NCBI RefSeq assembly: GCF_900100335.1
Contig: NZ_FNFE01000005.1
Coordinates: 186,001 to 250,000 of the forward strand
DNA: 64,000 bases
DNA from: Natronorubrum texcoconense
GTDB taxonomy: Archaea; Halobacteriota; Halobacteria; Halobacteriales; Natrialbaceae
Direction of reading: 5' to 3'
Positions 1 through 9,843 of this stretch are shown one piece after another. Under the pieces are notes generated by a model. The model did not search any database. It worked only from the letters and a program-made list of their open reading frames with translations, and was not told the origin of the DNA. Positions within the stretch are counted from its first letter, which is position 1, and each line of letters opens with the position of its first letter. The position numbers and the translations under genes are program-made.

Positions 1-530
1 CATTTGATACTATCCCGCGATCTTCTCACATTCAAATATAGTTCGATAATTATAGAGATTGGGTGTCGGGCGTAGCCGAAAGGCAGTCCACGATTGGATT
101 CATAAAGGCGTTCGACAGCTGGCAGGTGACAAGGAACCGAATCACGTCGCATTTGATGAGACGGTGATTCAACGTGAGGAACATCGATATTGGCTGTACA
201 GTGCTGTCGATCCAGTAACGAACAAGATACCCCATATACGGCAGTATCTGACGACAACAACCACATTGACAGAACGGTTCCTCGAGAACCCACCGAGAAA
301 TATGACCTCGACGATGCTGTATTTCTCGTCGATAAATCAAAATCTCTCCAGACTGTATTCCGCTGAACTGGCTCCAAGTTCGATATGAAAAGCATCGAGA
401 TCGGACCGCTTCTCAACATGTTTTTTATGAGATATAATACCATACCTCTTTGCTATCAAACTGTTTTAGTCGTGTACAATCATCTACAGCAGAACTGTCA
501 CCCCAGTTCTTCGTCGCCTGACACAATGAA
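1..530 (+). pseudogene. IS6-type transposase relic
   Basis: A decayed transposase of the haloarchaeal IS6 type is visible in three frames. Bases 59-290 give RSRKAVHDWI, a NHVAFDETVI catalytic-core stretch and YWLYSAVDP. After a frameshift near 290 another frame reads DLDDAVFLVDKSKSL, which is the next conserved block of this family. Bases 410-520 give VFYEI-stop-YHTSLLSNCFS and FVA-stop-HN, matching the C-terminal block, with at least two in-frame stops. The element is therefore inactive. The left end is at or beyond the window edge and no terminal inverted repeat was located. Family placement rests on remembered IS6 motifs. Confidence 0.75.
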
Positions 531-555
531 ACAAACTACACACGACCGGCCGAAA

Positions 556-3500
556 TCAGCTGTGTTTGTTACCGTTTCGGAACTGACGGCCAGCGACGAG
601 AAACACGACGATCGCCAGCAGCGTGACACTAACTCCGAAACCTGGTGTTCCGTCGTCGACATCTTCAGTCATGCTGTCACTGTCAGTCTCGCGGGCGCTC
701 GAGTCATCGTCCACGCTAGACGGATCATCGTCATCAGCCTCGTCCGCGCTCGAGTGCTCATCGTCCACGTCAGGTAGTCCGACACCAACGGCAAACTGCG
801 AGAAGCTGTCGACACCAGCACTGAAGCGAAGTTCGTCTTTCGTTTCGTCGATCACCGTCGTCTCGAGTGGGCGCCACTCGTCGGCGTCGGGGTCGAAGTG
901 GTACAGCGAGACCGCGTTGGCGTCACCGTCAGCGGTCTCGAGCGCCTCGGCCGGCACGCTGAACTCGATCGTCGCCGAGTCGAGTTGGTCGGGCTCGAAG
1001 TCGGTGGCGATCTGGAGGTAGCCAACTGCCTCGAGACCTTGATCGAGGCCGCGAGCGTCGTCGCTGGTCGGCTCGCTGGCCTCGCGGATCGTAAGGTCAG
1101 TGTCGATTCGGTCGGTGAACTCGATGTGGAGTCGCTCGCTCGTGGCTGTTACGTGGTGCTCGGTTGCAGTGGGGTCAGTGGCGAACCGGAGATCAACCGT
1201 CCGAACATGACTGAACTGAAGCAGTGATTCGGAAATTCCGTTTCTAATCGTGGGAGTAACATCGGCGCGAAGGTCGCCACCTGAAATGTGAACTGACGAC
1301 GTTTCGTCGCTGTTTACTGACGTGCTGGGACTACTCGTCCCACTTCCGGTCGACGGAACGGGCTCGACGGTCACTGTCTCGCTGGAGATGTCGTTAACGC
1401 TTCCAACGGTCACGTCACTCTCGCCGACGTCGCCGCTGGCCGTGGCCCACTCGAATGTCAATGTTTTCGACTCGCCGGCCTCGAGTTCGAGAGTATCGCT
1501 ATCTTGCAGGTTGTCCTCGAAATCGCGAAATTCAAGCGACTGCTCACCATCTGCGGCCCAGTTGGTGACCTTCACAGTCACCTCGAGGGTCGTCCCTTCG
1601 GTGACTGGGGCGTTTGTCTCGGTGATGGCCACAGAGAAGAAGGGATCGGTGTCCTCCCACGCGAGCGTGGGGTACTGGTCGGTGGCGTGCCAAGTGTCGG
1701 TAAAGGCGAAGCCATTCATAGTCACGGTGGCGTTTTTCCCGTGCATCTGCCAGGTCTCGAGGCCCTCGCCGCCGCTGGAGTCGGACTGCCCCGTGGTTTG
1801 CGTGTCCCAGTAGGAGTACGTCACGTCGCCGCCGCCGGTGCCCACGAGTCCGCCGACGCTACCAGATTCGTCCCCGTCGTTCACTTCGCCGGCCGCGTAC
1901 GATCGTTCGATCGTGCCGGAGTTGGAACTGGACGAAGGGTTGTGCCCGACCAGTCCACCGACGGCCCCGTCGCCGCCGACGTCGGCGGTCACGTACGAGT
2001 CGGAGACGGTCGCCTCGTACCCGGTCAACCCGACCAGCCCGCCGACTCGCTGACTTCCGTGAACATCACCGGTCACGTACGACCGCGCGATGGTACCGTA
2101 ATTTGCACCGACGATCCCCCCGGTATCCGACCCGCCCACGATAGACGCGTTCTCGAGTCCGACGTCGCGAATCTCGCCTTCGAAGTCGTGGCCGCCGATG
2201 GCGGTGAACAGGCCGACTTTATCCTCGTCTGGTCGGTCGATCGTCAGGGCCTCGACGACGTGACCATCGCCGTCGAACTCGCCCGCAAATGGCGACTCCG
2301 AGTCGCCGATCGGGTCGAACCCGTCGCCGTCGTGCCAAACGTCGGCCTCGGCGGCATCGACGGCTCCTTCGAGGACGTAGTGGGCGTCGAGTGCCGCCCC
2401 GATCGCCTGCAGTTCGGCCGCGTTCGCGATCCGGTAGGGCGCCTCGTCCGTCCCCTCACCCTCGTGGGCCAGCCAGAGCGAGTGGTCCACCACGAGCGTC
2501 TCGGCCGACGGCGTAGCGGTCGTCGAGTTGGATCGGTAGCCGTCCGCCTCGAAGGTCATCTCGTAGCCGCGATCGCCCGGAACGACCGTGAACTCGTAGG
2601 TGCCGTCCGCGTTGGTCGTCGTTTCGAAGACGGTGCCGTCCGCGTCGGCCGTCACGGTCGCCCCTCCGAGCGCGTCGCCGGTTACCCGGTCACTTACGCT
2701 TCCCTCGATGGTCGAATCGCCCTCGAGCATGATCGGAACCGAGACCGTCGCACCCGAGTCGACTTCGTCCGTCGTGGCAGTCGACTTCTCGTAGCCCGTG
2801 GCGTTCACGGTGACGGCGTACTCGTCGTCCGTTCCGGGAACCGTCACTTCGAGCGTGCCGTCGTCGCCGGTCGTCTCCGCCGGTTCGAACTGTGCGCCGT
2901 CGTCATCGCGCTCGATCGTCAGCGAGACGTTCTCGAGGCCCTCGTCGGTGACCGAGTCAGTGGCATTTACCTCGAGCGTGGCGTCGCCGTCGAGCAACAC
3001 CGACTCGGACGGTGTCGTGACTCCGGGCTCCTCGATGAGTACGTCGAGCTCGGTCGGCTCGTAGCCAGCCGCCGCCACGACGACGGCGTACTCGACGCCG
3101 CTCGGCAGTTCGGTGACGGAATAGGTGCCGTCACCGTCGTGGCTCCCTTCGTAGGTGCCAACGCCGTCGACCGGCGTCGCTTCGACGGTCGCACCCTCGA
3201 GGCCGTCGCCGAACTGCTCGCCGACGACGTCGAGCTCGAGTGCGCCGTTTCCAGTCAGCGCGACGTCGACCTCCTTGGTCCCGTCGGCGTGAATGGATTC
3301 CGTCCCGGCGTCGAAGCCGTCGGCTCCAGCGGTGAACGTGTAATCGTAGCCGCCGACGACCTCGGTCAGCTCGTAGCTGCCGTCGGCGTCCGTCTCAATC
3401 TCGTAGGCCAGGTCGGCGTCGACGCGCTCGTCATCGATCTCGAGTGAGACGGCCGCGTCGGCGATCGGTTCATCAGTCACCGCGTCGGTTACCGCTCCGA

Positions 3501-5187
3501 AGACAGTTTCCTCGCCGGGTTCCAGGAGGGCGACGTCGATCGTCTCGCTGCCACCGGCTCGCAGCACCGTCTCGCCGCGTTCGGTCTCGGCTTCGTAGCC
3601 GTCGGCGGAGGCCGAAACGTCGTACGTCGTATCGATGTCCGTATAGCCCGGGACGGCCACCTCGTACTCCCCGTCGGCGTCCGTCGCGCTCTCGATAGTG
3701 AACGCCGTTCCGGTCGCATTCTCGGTGACCTCGAGCTCCACAGCCTCGATCGGGTCGCCGGTGAGTCGGTCGGCCACCGTGCCGTCGATCGATGCCGAAT
3801 ACTCGAGCGCGGCTTCCAGTTCGGCTGTCTCGCCCGATTCGAGGTCGACGCCCTCGATCGTCACCGGCTCGTAGCCGTCGTTCGAGATTTCGAGGTCGTA
3901 GGCGTCGACGCTCGAGACAGCCTCGAACGCGATTGAACCGTCGACAGCCGTCGATCCCGTGTACGGTCCTGCGCCATCAGAGCCAACTGCCTCGACCGTC
4001 ACGTCCTCGAGTCCGTCTCCGGTGCGTTCGGAGACGACGTCCACTTCGATTGCGGCGTCGCCGGACAGCTCGACGTCGAGTTCGTGGTCGGCTTCGTCCG
4101 CAACGTGCTCTTCGGGGATAGTGACTGGTTCGTACCCGTCTCTCTCGATCGTCATCTCGTAGTCGTGACCGCCGGGAAGTACGTCGATCTCGTAGCTGCC
4201 ATCCGCGCCGGTCGTCGCACTGTACGCACCCGCGCCGTTTTCGGCGGTGACGGTCGCACCTTCGACTCCGCCGCCACTCTCGCCGTCGGTGACCCAGCCG
4301 GTGAGTTCGGCGTTGCCGCCTATGAAGAAGTTGCGGTTATTTGTACCGGAGTGTGGAGTGGTGGGGAGTGGGCGATCCCTGTATCCGTCTTTCGAGGCGG
4401 TGAGCGTGTAGGGCTGCCCACTGGGAACGGTGAACTCTATCCGATCGAAGCCATCGCCCGTAAACGCCGTTTCCCCCAAGCTCTCGCTCTCGACTGTCAC
4501 TGTGACTCCCTTGAGTTGCTCCTGCGTACGGTTGTCTCTCGGGGTGATCCGTTTGTCCGCATCGCCGGTAAGCTCGAGGTCGACGCCGGTGACGTCCTCG
4601 CCATCAGCGACTGACGCCGCCGTCGTCGAGCTCCCTTCCCAGCCGTCTGGATCGGCGCTCACGGTGTACTCCTCGCCCGTTCCGGGCACGGGGATCGTGT
4701 ACGAACCATCCTCGTCCGTCTCGTTCATGTACGTTCCCGCGCCGTTTTCGGCCGACACGTCGATGTCGGGCACGCCGGATTCGAACGTGGTATCTTCAAT
4801 GTGGCCGCTCACGGTCGCGTTGCCCTCGAGTCCGATAACGACGTCTTCGACATCGTCGTCGACGGTGACGGTCGTGGCGTTCGCCTCGTAGCCCTCTGCG
4901 ATCGCTTCGAGTTCGTACTCCTCGCCGGTTCCGGGCACGTCCTCGAGCGTGAATGCGCCGTTCTCGTCCGTCTGCACCTCGTCTTCGGTCCCATCGGGGT
5001 AAACGAGGATGACGCTCGCATCCTCGATCGGGACATCCGACGGAGAGTGTGCGTGCACGTCGACGACGGTTCCCTCGAGGCCCATGCCGAGATCGACCGG
5101 ATCGGTCGCTGCCGTCCCGATGAGTCCGCCAGCGAAGGCACTCATTACGATGATAAAAACGATCGCCGTGAGCCGAAGCCCCCTCAT
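556..5187 (-). CDS. PGF-CTERM surface adhesin with many carboxypeptidase-regulatory-like repeats
   Basis: The product is a 1543-residue secreted surface protein. Residues 1-27 are a Sec-type signal (MRGLRLTAIVFIIVMSAFAG). Residues about 32-910 are roughly ten beta-sandwich repeats of the carboxypeptidase-regulatory-like type (pattern G.V.D..T...I..A.V, then DG.Y...V.PG..Y.....A.GY). Residues about 1005-1120 carry GLUG motifs (VGGLVG). A CARDB-like domain follows (about 1180-1290), then a PGF-pre-PGF domain (about 1296-1470), an Asp/Ser-rich linker, and a C-terminal TPGFG plus hydrophobic helix plus RQFRNGNK tail. That tail is the archaeosortase A sorting signal, so lipid anchoring to the cell surface is expected. 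The role is probably adhesion or S-layer association; the ligand is unknown. It stands alone. Confidence 0.88.
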   Translation of the reverse strand: MRGLRLTAIVFIIVMSAFAGGLIGTAATDPVDLGMGLEGTVVDVHAHSPSDVPIEDASVILVYPDGTEDEVQTDENGAFTLEDVPGTGEEYELEAIAEGYEANATTVTVDDDVEDVVIGLEGNATVSGHIEDTTFESGVPDIDVSAENGAGTYMNETDEDGSYTIPVPGTGEEYTVSADPDGWEGSSTTAASVADGEDVTGVDLELTGDADKRITPRDNRTQEQLKGVTVTVESESLGETAFTGDGFDRIEFTVPSGQPYTLTASKDGYRDRPLPTTPHSGTNNRNFFIGGNAELTGWVTDGESGGGVEGATVTAENGAGAYSATTGADGSYEIDVLPGGHDYEMTIERDGYEPVTIPEEHVADEADHELDVELSGDAAIEVDVVSERTGDGLEDVTVEAVGSDGAGPYTGSTAVDGSIAFEAVSSVDAYDLEISNDGYEPVTIEGVDLESGETAELEAALEYSASIDGTVADRLTGDPIEAVELEVTENATGTAFTIESATDADGEYEVAVPGYTDIDTTYDVSASADGYEAETERGETVLRAGGSETIDVALLEPGEETVFGAVTDAVTDEPIADAAVSLEIDDERVDADLAYEIETDADGSYELTEVVGGYDYTFTAGADGFDAGTESIHADGTKEVDVALTGNGALELDVVGEQFGDGLEGATVEATPVDGVGTYEGSHDGDGTYSVTELPSGVEYAVVVAAAGYEPTELDVLIEEPGVTTPSESVLLDGDATLEVNATDSVTDEGLENVSLTIERDDDGAQFEPAETTGDDGTLEVTVPGTDDEYAVTVNATGYEKSTATTDEVDSGATVSVPIMLEGDSTIEGSVSDRVTGDALGGATVTADADGTVFETTTNADGTYEFTVVPGDRGYEMTFEADGYRSNSTTATPSAETLVVDHSLWLAHEGEGTDEAPYRIANAAELQAIGAALDAHYVLEGAVDAAEADVWHDGDGFDPIGDSESPFAGEFDGDGHVVEALTIDRPDEDKVGLFTAIGGHDFEGEIRDVGLENASIVGGSDTGGIVGANYGTIARSYVTGDVHGSQRVGGLVGLTGYEATVSDSYVTADVGGDGAVGGLVGHNPSSSSNSGTIERSYAAGEVNDGDESGSVGGLVGTGGGDVTYSYWDTQTTGQSDSSGGEGLETWQMHGKNATVTMNGFAFTDTWHATDQYPTLAWEDTDPFFSVAITETNAPVTEGTTLEVTVKVTNWAADGEQSLEFRDFEDNLQDSDTLELEAGESKTLTFEWATASGDVGESDVTVGSVNDISSETVTVEPVPSTGSGTSSPSTSVNSDETSSVHISGGDLRADVTPTIRNGISESLLQFSHVRTVDLRFATDPTATEHHVTATSERLHIEFTDRIDTDLTIREASEPTSDDARGLDQGLEAVGYLQIATDFEPDQLDSATIEFSVPAEALETADGDANAVSLYHFDPDADEWRPLETTVIDETKDELRFSAGVDSFSQFAVGVGLPDVDDEHSSADEADDDDPSSVDDDSSARETDSDSMTEDVDDGTPGFGVSVTLLAIVVFLVAGRQFRNGNKHS

Positions 5188-5514
5188 CGATCCTCCGAGG
5201 TCAGTGTCGGCCCCGAGACAATCTGGCGTCCTCGAGTAGCCAGCCCTTGGATCCGTAGTCGACTGAGAGTCTCACACAACTCCCGAAAAGGCTGTGACAG
5301 TCGAAACCGAACGGATATCGGGCGATGAATAGATGGCATTCTTGCTCACAGATACTGATAGATAGCGCATAAACCGAATACCAGCGGATAGTGGTATGGC
5401 GAGGGATGCGTACTGCAGCGGTCGCTGCCGACTGCTTGGTCTACCTTTCTCCAAAATGACCTAAGTCGGACCGATAGAGTCGTACTGGCTGGCGCGTAAC
5501 ACAATCACAGACGT
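5188..5514. other. Divergent intergenic region without a gene
   Basis: These 327 bases separate the adhesin (minus) from the histidine kinase (plus). They must hold both promoters, but I see no clear TATA element 25 bases before either start. No conserved ORF or repeat was recognised. Confidence 0.5.
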
Positions 5515-7491
5515 ATGTATATCGTCGGGCTAATCGCTTACGCCGGGTCAGCACTCATCGGCGGTCTGCTAGCGGTCGCGTTATTGACTAAATACGACCG
5601 CCGACAGCCCTCCTTTACCTTCGGTCTGTTTCTGCTCGTCATCGGCTTTTGGGCGGCGGCGTACGTCGGCTATCTGGTCGCCTCGAGCGAGCAGTGGCTC
5701 CTATTTTTCATCCAGTTATCGTATTTGTCGGTCGTCTCTGCGCCTATCGTCTGGCTCGTCTTTGCACTCCAGTACACTGACCACGAGGCCTGGCTCTCGA
5801 GGCGACGAATCGCCCTGTTGTCGGTCGTTCCTGCGGGCGTCCTGACGCTTGTCTGGACTGCGCCATATCATTCGCTGTTCTACGCCGACACCGTGGTCAC
5901 GATAGTCGACGGCGTCGCCCTGCTTGACACGCCACCGGCGATCGGCCACCGAATCAATATCATCTACGCCTACGGGCTGCTACTGGTCGGAACCGCCCTG
6001 ATCGTCGCCGAAATTTTCACGACAAACCGGCTCTATCGTCGACAGTCGCTGGTGCTTTTGGCCTGTCTGAGCGCGCCGTGGGTCGCAAACGGCGTGTTCC
6101 ACCTCGGTGTCCAACCGATTCCGACGGCGGATCTCACCCCAGTCATCTTCGTTCTCGCCGGCATCCCGCTGGCGGTGATCGTCCAGCGCACCGAACTCAC
6201 CGGCTTCGTCCCGGTCGCCCACGAACGCGTCTTTCACACCCTCGATGACCCCGTCTTCGTTGTCACTAACTCGAATCGAATTCTCGATGTCAACCGCGCG
6301 GCTCGCATACTCGTCAACGCCGACAGTACCATCACATCTATCGAAGGCAGCGATATCACCGACGTGCTCCCAGAGACGCTGCTCGACGACGGCGGCCTCC
6401 ATCCGAATCTCGAGACAGCCATGGAATGTATGATTGACGTCGACGGCAGGCCCCGACAGTACATCGCTCGCGTTCGCTCCATCGATCCGGACCGTCAGGA
6501 TCCACGCGGCTGTATCGTTTCGTTGACGGACATTACGGTTCAAAAACGCCAGCAAGAGAACCTCGAGGCCAAAAACGAACAGCTCGAACGCCTCGCCAGC
6601 GTCGTCTCGCACGACCTCGCGACGCCACTCGCAACAGGCGAGAGTCTGGTCCACCTCATTCGCGCAGATACCGATGACGACGATCCGGAACTCGAGCAAT
6701 CGCTCGACGATCTCGAGGCTGTCCACGCCCGACTACGGGAGTTCGCCGAGGCGCTCCCCGAACTCGCACGGGAGAGCACCGACGTCGAGTCACCGGTCGA
6801 GTGCGATCTCGAGTCCGTCGCGCACGCGGCGTGGGACGTCGTGGACACCGGTGAGTTGACGCTCGTGATCGAGTCAACACGGACGACCAGGGGCGATCCG
6901 CGGCGGCTGCAGCAGGCGTTCGAAAACCTGTTTCAGAATTCTGTCGAACACGGTTCGACGAACCCCGACTCGCACACTCGTCGGAACACCGTAGAGCACG
7001 GCTCTACGAGCCCTGTTTCGCGGGCTCAGCAGGATACCGTCGAACACGGCTCACCGGAATCCCGACCGGACGACTCTGAGATCGCCGTCGACGCCGATGT
7101 CGTCGAGCGGAACCAGGATCGAGGCGAATCCTGGGCGGACAGAATTACTCTTCCTGACGAGCAGACCAGCGGAACGAGAGCGGCGACCGACACTCGAGTG
7201 ACGACGATTCGAGTCGGAACGGTCGGTTCGGCCATCGACGGTAGGGGCGACGGGACCGATTCCACCGGTCGAGAAACCGCCCAGCAACGTGGCTTCTACG
7301 TCGAGGACGACGGCCGCGGAATCCCACCCGAGCGACGCGAGCACCTCCTCGAGTTCGGGGTCAGCACGGGCTCCGGTGCGGGCTACGGGCTTGCCATCGT
7401 CCGAACCATCGTCGAAGCACACGGCTGGTCCCTCGAGATCGGCGAGGCGGCCGACGGTGGAGCGCGGTTCGAGATCCTCGAGGTCGACTGA
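5515..7491 (+). CDS. 7TM-PAS sensor histidine kinase
   Basis: The 658-residue membrane kinase has about seven hydrophobic helices in residues 1-230 (the N-terminal 7TM sensor typical of haloarchaeal kinases). A PAS domain follows (about 235-345, VFHTLDDPVFVVTNSNRIL to CIVSLTDIT). The HisKA H-box is SVVSHDLATPL with phosphorylatable His366. The HATPase domain has its N-box at LQQAFENLFQNSVEHGS and a G-box near GYGLAIVRTIVEAHG. The ATPase domain is enlarged after the N-box by a 16-residue repeat and a further low-complexity insert (about residues 477-590). It precedes a receiver-Bat regulator in the same orientation (185-base gap), a likely partner. The stimulus is unknown. Confidence 0.88.
   Translation: MYIVGLIAYAGSALIGGLLAVALLTKYDRRQPSFTFGLFLLVIGFWAAAYVGYLVASSEQWLLFFIQLSYLSVVSAPIVWLVFALQYTDHEAWLSRRRIALLSVVPAGVLTLVWTAPYHSLFYADTVVTIVDGVALLDTPPAIGHRINIIYAYGLLLVGTALIVAEIFTTNRLYRRQSLVLLACLSAPWVANGVFHLGVQPIPTADLTPVIFVLAGIPLAVIVQRTELTGFVPVAHERVFHTLDDPVFVVTNSNRILDVNRAARILVNADSTITSIEGSDITDVLPETLLDDGGLHPNLETAMECMIDVDGRPRQYIARVRSIDPDRQDPRGCIVSLTDITVQKRQQENLEAKNEQLERLASVVSHDLATPLATGESLVHLIRADTDDDDPELEQSLDDLEAVHARLREFAEALPELARESTDVESPVECDLESVAHAAWDVVDTGELTLVIESTRTTRGDPRRLQQAFENLFQNSVEHGSTNPDSHTRRNTVEHGSTSPVSRAQQDTVEHGSPESRPDDSEIAVDADVVERNQDRGESWADRITLPDEQTSGTRAATDTRVTTIRVGTVGSAIDGRGDGTDSTGRETAQQRGFYVEDDGRGIPPERREHLLEFGVSTGSGAGYGLAIVRTIVEAHGWSLEIGEAADGGARFEILEVD
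6943..7053 (+). repeat. 48-bp in-frame tandem repeat inside the kinase ATPase domain
   Basis: Three copies begin at 6943, 6991 and 7039, exactly 48 bases apart, each opening with GT(C/A)GA(A/G)CACGG and encoding V-E-H-G-S. The first copy is the genuine end of the N-box. The other two are added in frame as 16-residue units, NTVEHGST and DTVEHGSP. The third copy is partial. Confidence 0.85.
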
Positions 7492-7676
7492 CCGATCTTC
7501 GGCGCACCACCGCATGGTGGTATGTGTTTTAGTATGTCGGGTGCCGACCTCTGAGCAGTGATATCGACAACGCGACCGACAAATCGACTCGCCTCTCCGA
7601 AGAAGAGGCGCCAGAGCGGTCGCGACTGACTCGTGGATACGGGAGACGGCCCAGCGGACGATGAGAAAATACGCCA

Positions 7677-9374
7677 ATGACAGCACTGAACACGGACGCC
7701 GGATTGGACGACCAACACGCCCCGCCCCCAACGGTCGACGCGCTGCTCGTCGACGACGACGAAACGTGGGCGAGGACGCAGCGGCGAGTCCTCGAGCGGC
7801 ACTACGACGCTATCTCTGTCTCGACGGCCCACACGCTTCAGGACGCCCTCTACGCCCTCGAGACGGGTTCCCCAGACTGTCTCATCTGTGACTACCAGCT
7901 CGGCGACGGCACCGGGCTCGAATTCCTGGAAGCGGTCAGACGCGACCACCCGAAGCTCCCCTTCGTGCTCGTCACCGGACAGGGAGACGAATCGGTCGCG
8001 AGCGAGGCGATCCGAGAGCGCGTTACCGACTACGTTAGAAAGGACGACTTGGCGGGCCAACCTGACCTCCTCGCCACGCGGGTCGCGTCCGTCGTAGAGG
8101 CCTATCGAACGGAACGTGCGCTCGAACGTGAACGGCGGAGCAAAGAGGCGTTGCGCAGACTGGTGACCGCCAGCACGACCAGACAGGACCTCGGCCGAGG
8201 CGTCTGCCAACACTTCGTCGACGAGCACCGGTACGCGTTCGCGTGGATCGGCGTCCTCGATCGCAACGGCGCGGTCGTCCCGTTCGCCACGGCCGGCGAC
8301 GACAGCTACCTCGAAGCGGTCCTCGAGCCGGGAACGAAACCTGGTGACGGGACCGAGCCAGCGGTGACGGCGCTCGCACGCGGCGACACAGTCGCCGTAT
8401 CGCCGATAGACTCCGTCGGCGAACCGCCGGAGTCCGTCAATGCCGAATCGAGAGCTGAAAACGCAGAATGTGGGCCCGATTCCGGCGAGGGGATCGACGG
8501 GGCCCGAAGCGTAGCAGAGTGGCGACAAGCGGCGCTCGAGCACGGCATTGGCTCTGCGATGGCCGTTCCCATCGAACACGACGATGTCCAGTTCGGCGTG
8601 CTCGCCGTCTACAACGACGGCGTCTCGTCCGACCGCCAGGCGAGGGAGTTGCTCTCCGAGTACGCTGAGACGGTTGGCTACGCGTTCCAGGCAACGGAGT
8701 GGCGACGGGCGCTGTTCTCGTCGACCGCCACGTCCCTCGAGATCACCGTCGCGGACGAATTCTCACCCCTCGTGGCGCTCTCCCGCGAACTGGCGCGAAC
8801 GGCGACGATCGAGGTCGGAACCGTCATTCCCAGAAACGACGACGAAGTGCTCTATCTGGCCTCTATCTCGGATACGTCTGCGACCTCGCTCGAGGACGCC
8901 GTCGAGGCCGTGGCGTCCGTACGCTCGGTCGAAGTGTACGGGACCGACGACCCTGTTCGATGCGGGCTCGTCGTCGAGACGCCGGTGCCGGAAACGGTCC
9001 TCGTTGAGGTCGGGGGTCGATTCCGACGAACCGTCGTTGCCGACGGTCAGATGCGTATCTCGGCCTCCGTTCGGGCTACGGAGGCGGTTCGTCCCGTCAT
9101 CGATCATCTCGAGGACGCGTTCGCCGACGCATCGGTGACGACGGTTTGGTCCGATCACCCCCAACCGGAGGATGCCGGCTGGGGTGGGCTGGAACGACTG
9201 ACGGACCGGCAACGTCAGGTGCTGGAACTGGCGCTCGACGCGGGATACTTCGAGCGACCGCGCCGGCACAACACCGGTGAACTCGCGGCGATGCTCGATA
9301 TCTCTCGAGCGACGTTCACTCAGCACCTACGAGCTGCGCAATCAAAGGTGTTCGAGGAACTAGTGTCTGAGTGA
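7677..9374 (+). CDS. Response regulator: receiver-GAF-Bat HTH protein
   Basis: The 565-residue regulator starts with a receiver domain (about 20-135; acidic patch LLVDDDE, phosphorylation site in CLICDYQLGDG, KDD near the end). A GAF domain follows (about 150-340) and then the bacterio-opsin-activator region. The C-terminal HTH_10 domain (about 505-560) is recognisable from LTDRQRQVLELALDAGYF, then DISRATFTQHLRAAQSK. Such proteins are haloarchaeal transcription regulators; this one adds a receiver and so is probably driven by the kinase just upstream. Targets are unknown. It is not the bop-linked bat gene itself, since no opsin genes are present. Confidence 0.88.
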   Translation: MTALNTDAGLDDQHAPPPTVDALLVDDDETWARTQRRVLERHYDAISVSTAHTLQDALYALETGSPDCLICDYQLGDGTGLEFLEAVRRDHPKLPFVLVTGQGDESVASEAIRERVTDYVRKDDLAGQPDLLATRVASVVEAYRTERALERERRSKEALRRLVTASTTRQDLGRGVCQHFVDEHRYAFAWIGVLDRNGAVVPFATAGDDSYLEAVLEPGTKPGDGTEPAVTALARGDTVAVSPIDSVGEPPESVNAESRAENAECGPDSGEGIDGARSVAEWRQAALEHGIGSAMAVPIEHDDVQFGVLAVYNDGVSSDRQARELLSEYAETVGYAFQATEWRRALFSSTATSLEITVADEFSPLVALSRELARTATIEVGTVIPRNDDEVLYLASISDTSATSLEDAVEAVASVRSVEVYGTDDPVRCGLVVETPVPETVLVEVGGRFRRTVVADGQMRISASVRATEAVRPVIDHLEDAFADASVTTVWSDHPQPEDAGWGGLERLTDRQRQVLELALDAGYFERPRRHNTGELAAMLDISRATFTQHLRAAQSKVFEELVSE

Positions 9375-9843
9375 ACCGGATTCGTCGACTGGTCCGTAAT
9401 CAACCAGTCACTCACTGCTGGCCATCTCATGACCGACGGTTTCGAACGATCCTTATGGATCGCCAGACGGAGCCGCATTAATCCGTTAGAACTAGGGGGC
9501 GCTGTATAGTGGAAACCAGCGATGAGTCATATCTGACGGGGAACATTCAAAGTATTCGGAGCTCCCAGGCCGTTGTAAGCGTACGCAAGAAGCGTCTAGA
9601 CAGGCGTTTAGAATCCGTCGACGTTCATTCTGTGAGAGACAGATGACAAACGACCTTGACGCCTCCACCAGTCGTGCTGGATCAGCACCAACTTCGTCCG
9701 CAAGATTGGGTGACAGGGCAACAATTGAAGTGAAATAAGAACACGACGATCTGTACACACCTACGCGATTTTCGCTTCGATGAGCCGGTATTCCGGTTCG
9801 AGAGATCAGTGACTTAGCCGTGCGAAAATAGAGTTCCCCGTGA
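9375..9843. other. Intergenic region, no convincing gene
   Basis: These 469 bases lie between two convergent genes. A 31-codon plus-strand frame (9642-9737) and an 88-codon minus frame (9492-9758) are open but resemble nothing I know. The base composition is lower in GC than the neighbours, which fits decayed DNA. Confidence 0.45.

Noticed and set aside
1504-3447. Long plus-strand frame of 647 codons opposite the adhesin
   Set aside because: It is a shadow of the GC-rich adhesin gene; composition and lack of any motif argue against coding.
9492-9758. 88-codon minus-strand frame in the gap after the Bat-type regulator
   Set aside because: No recognisable motif, no promoter and unusual composition.
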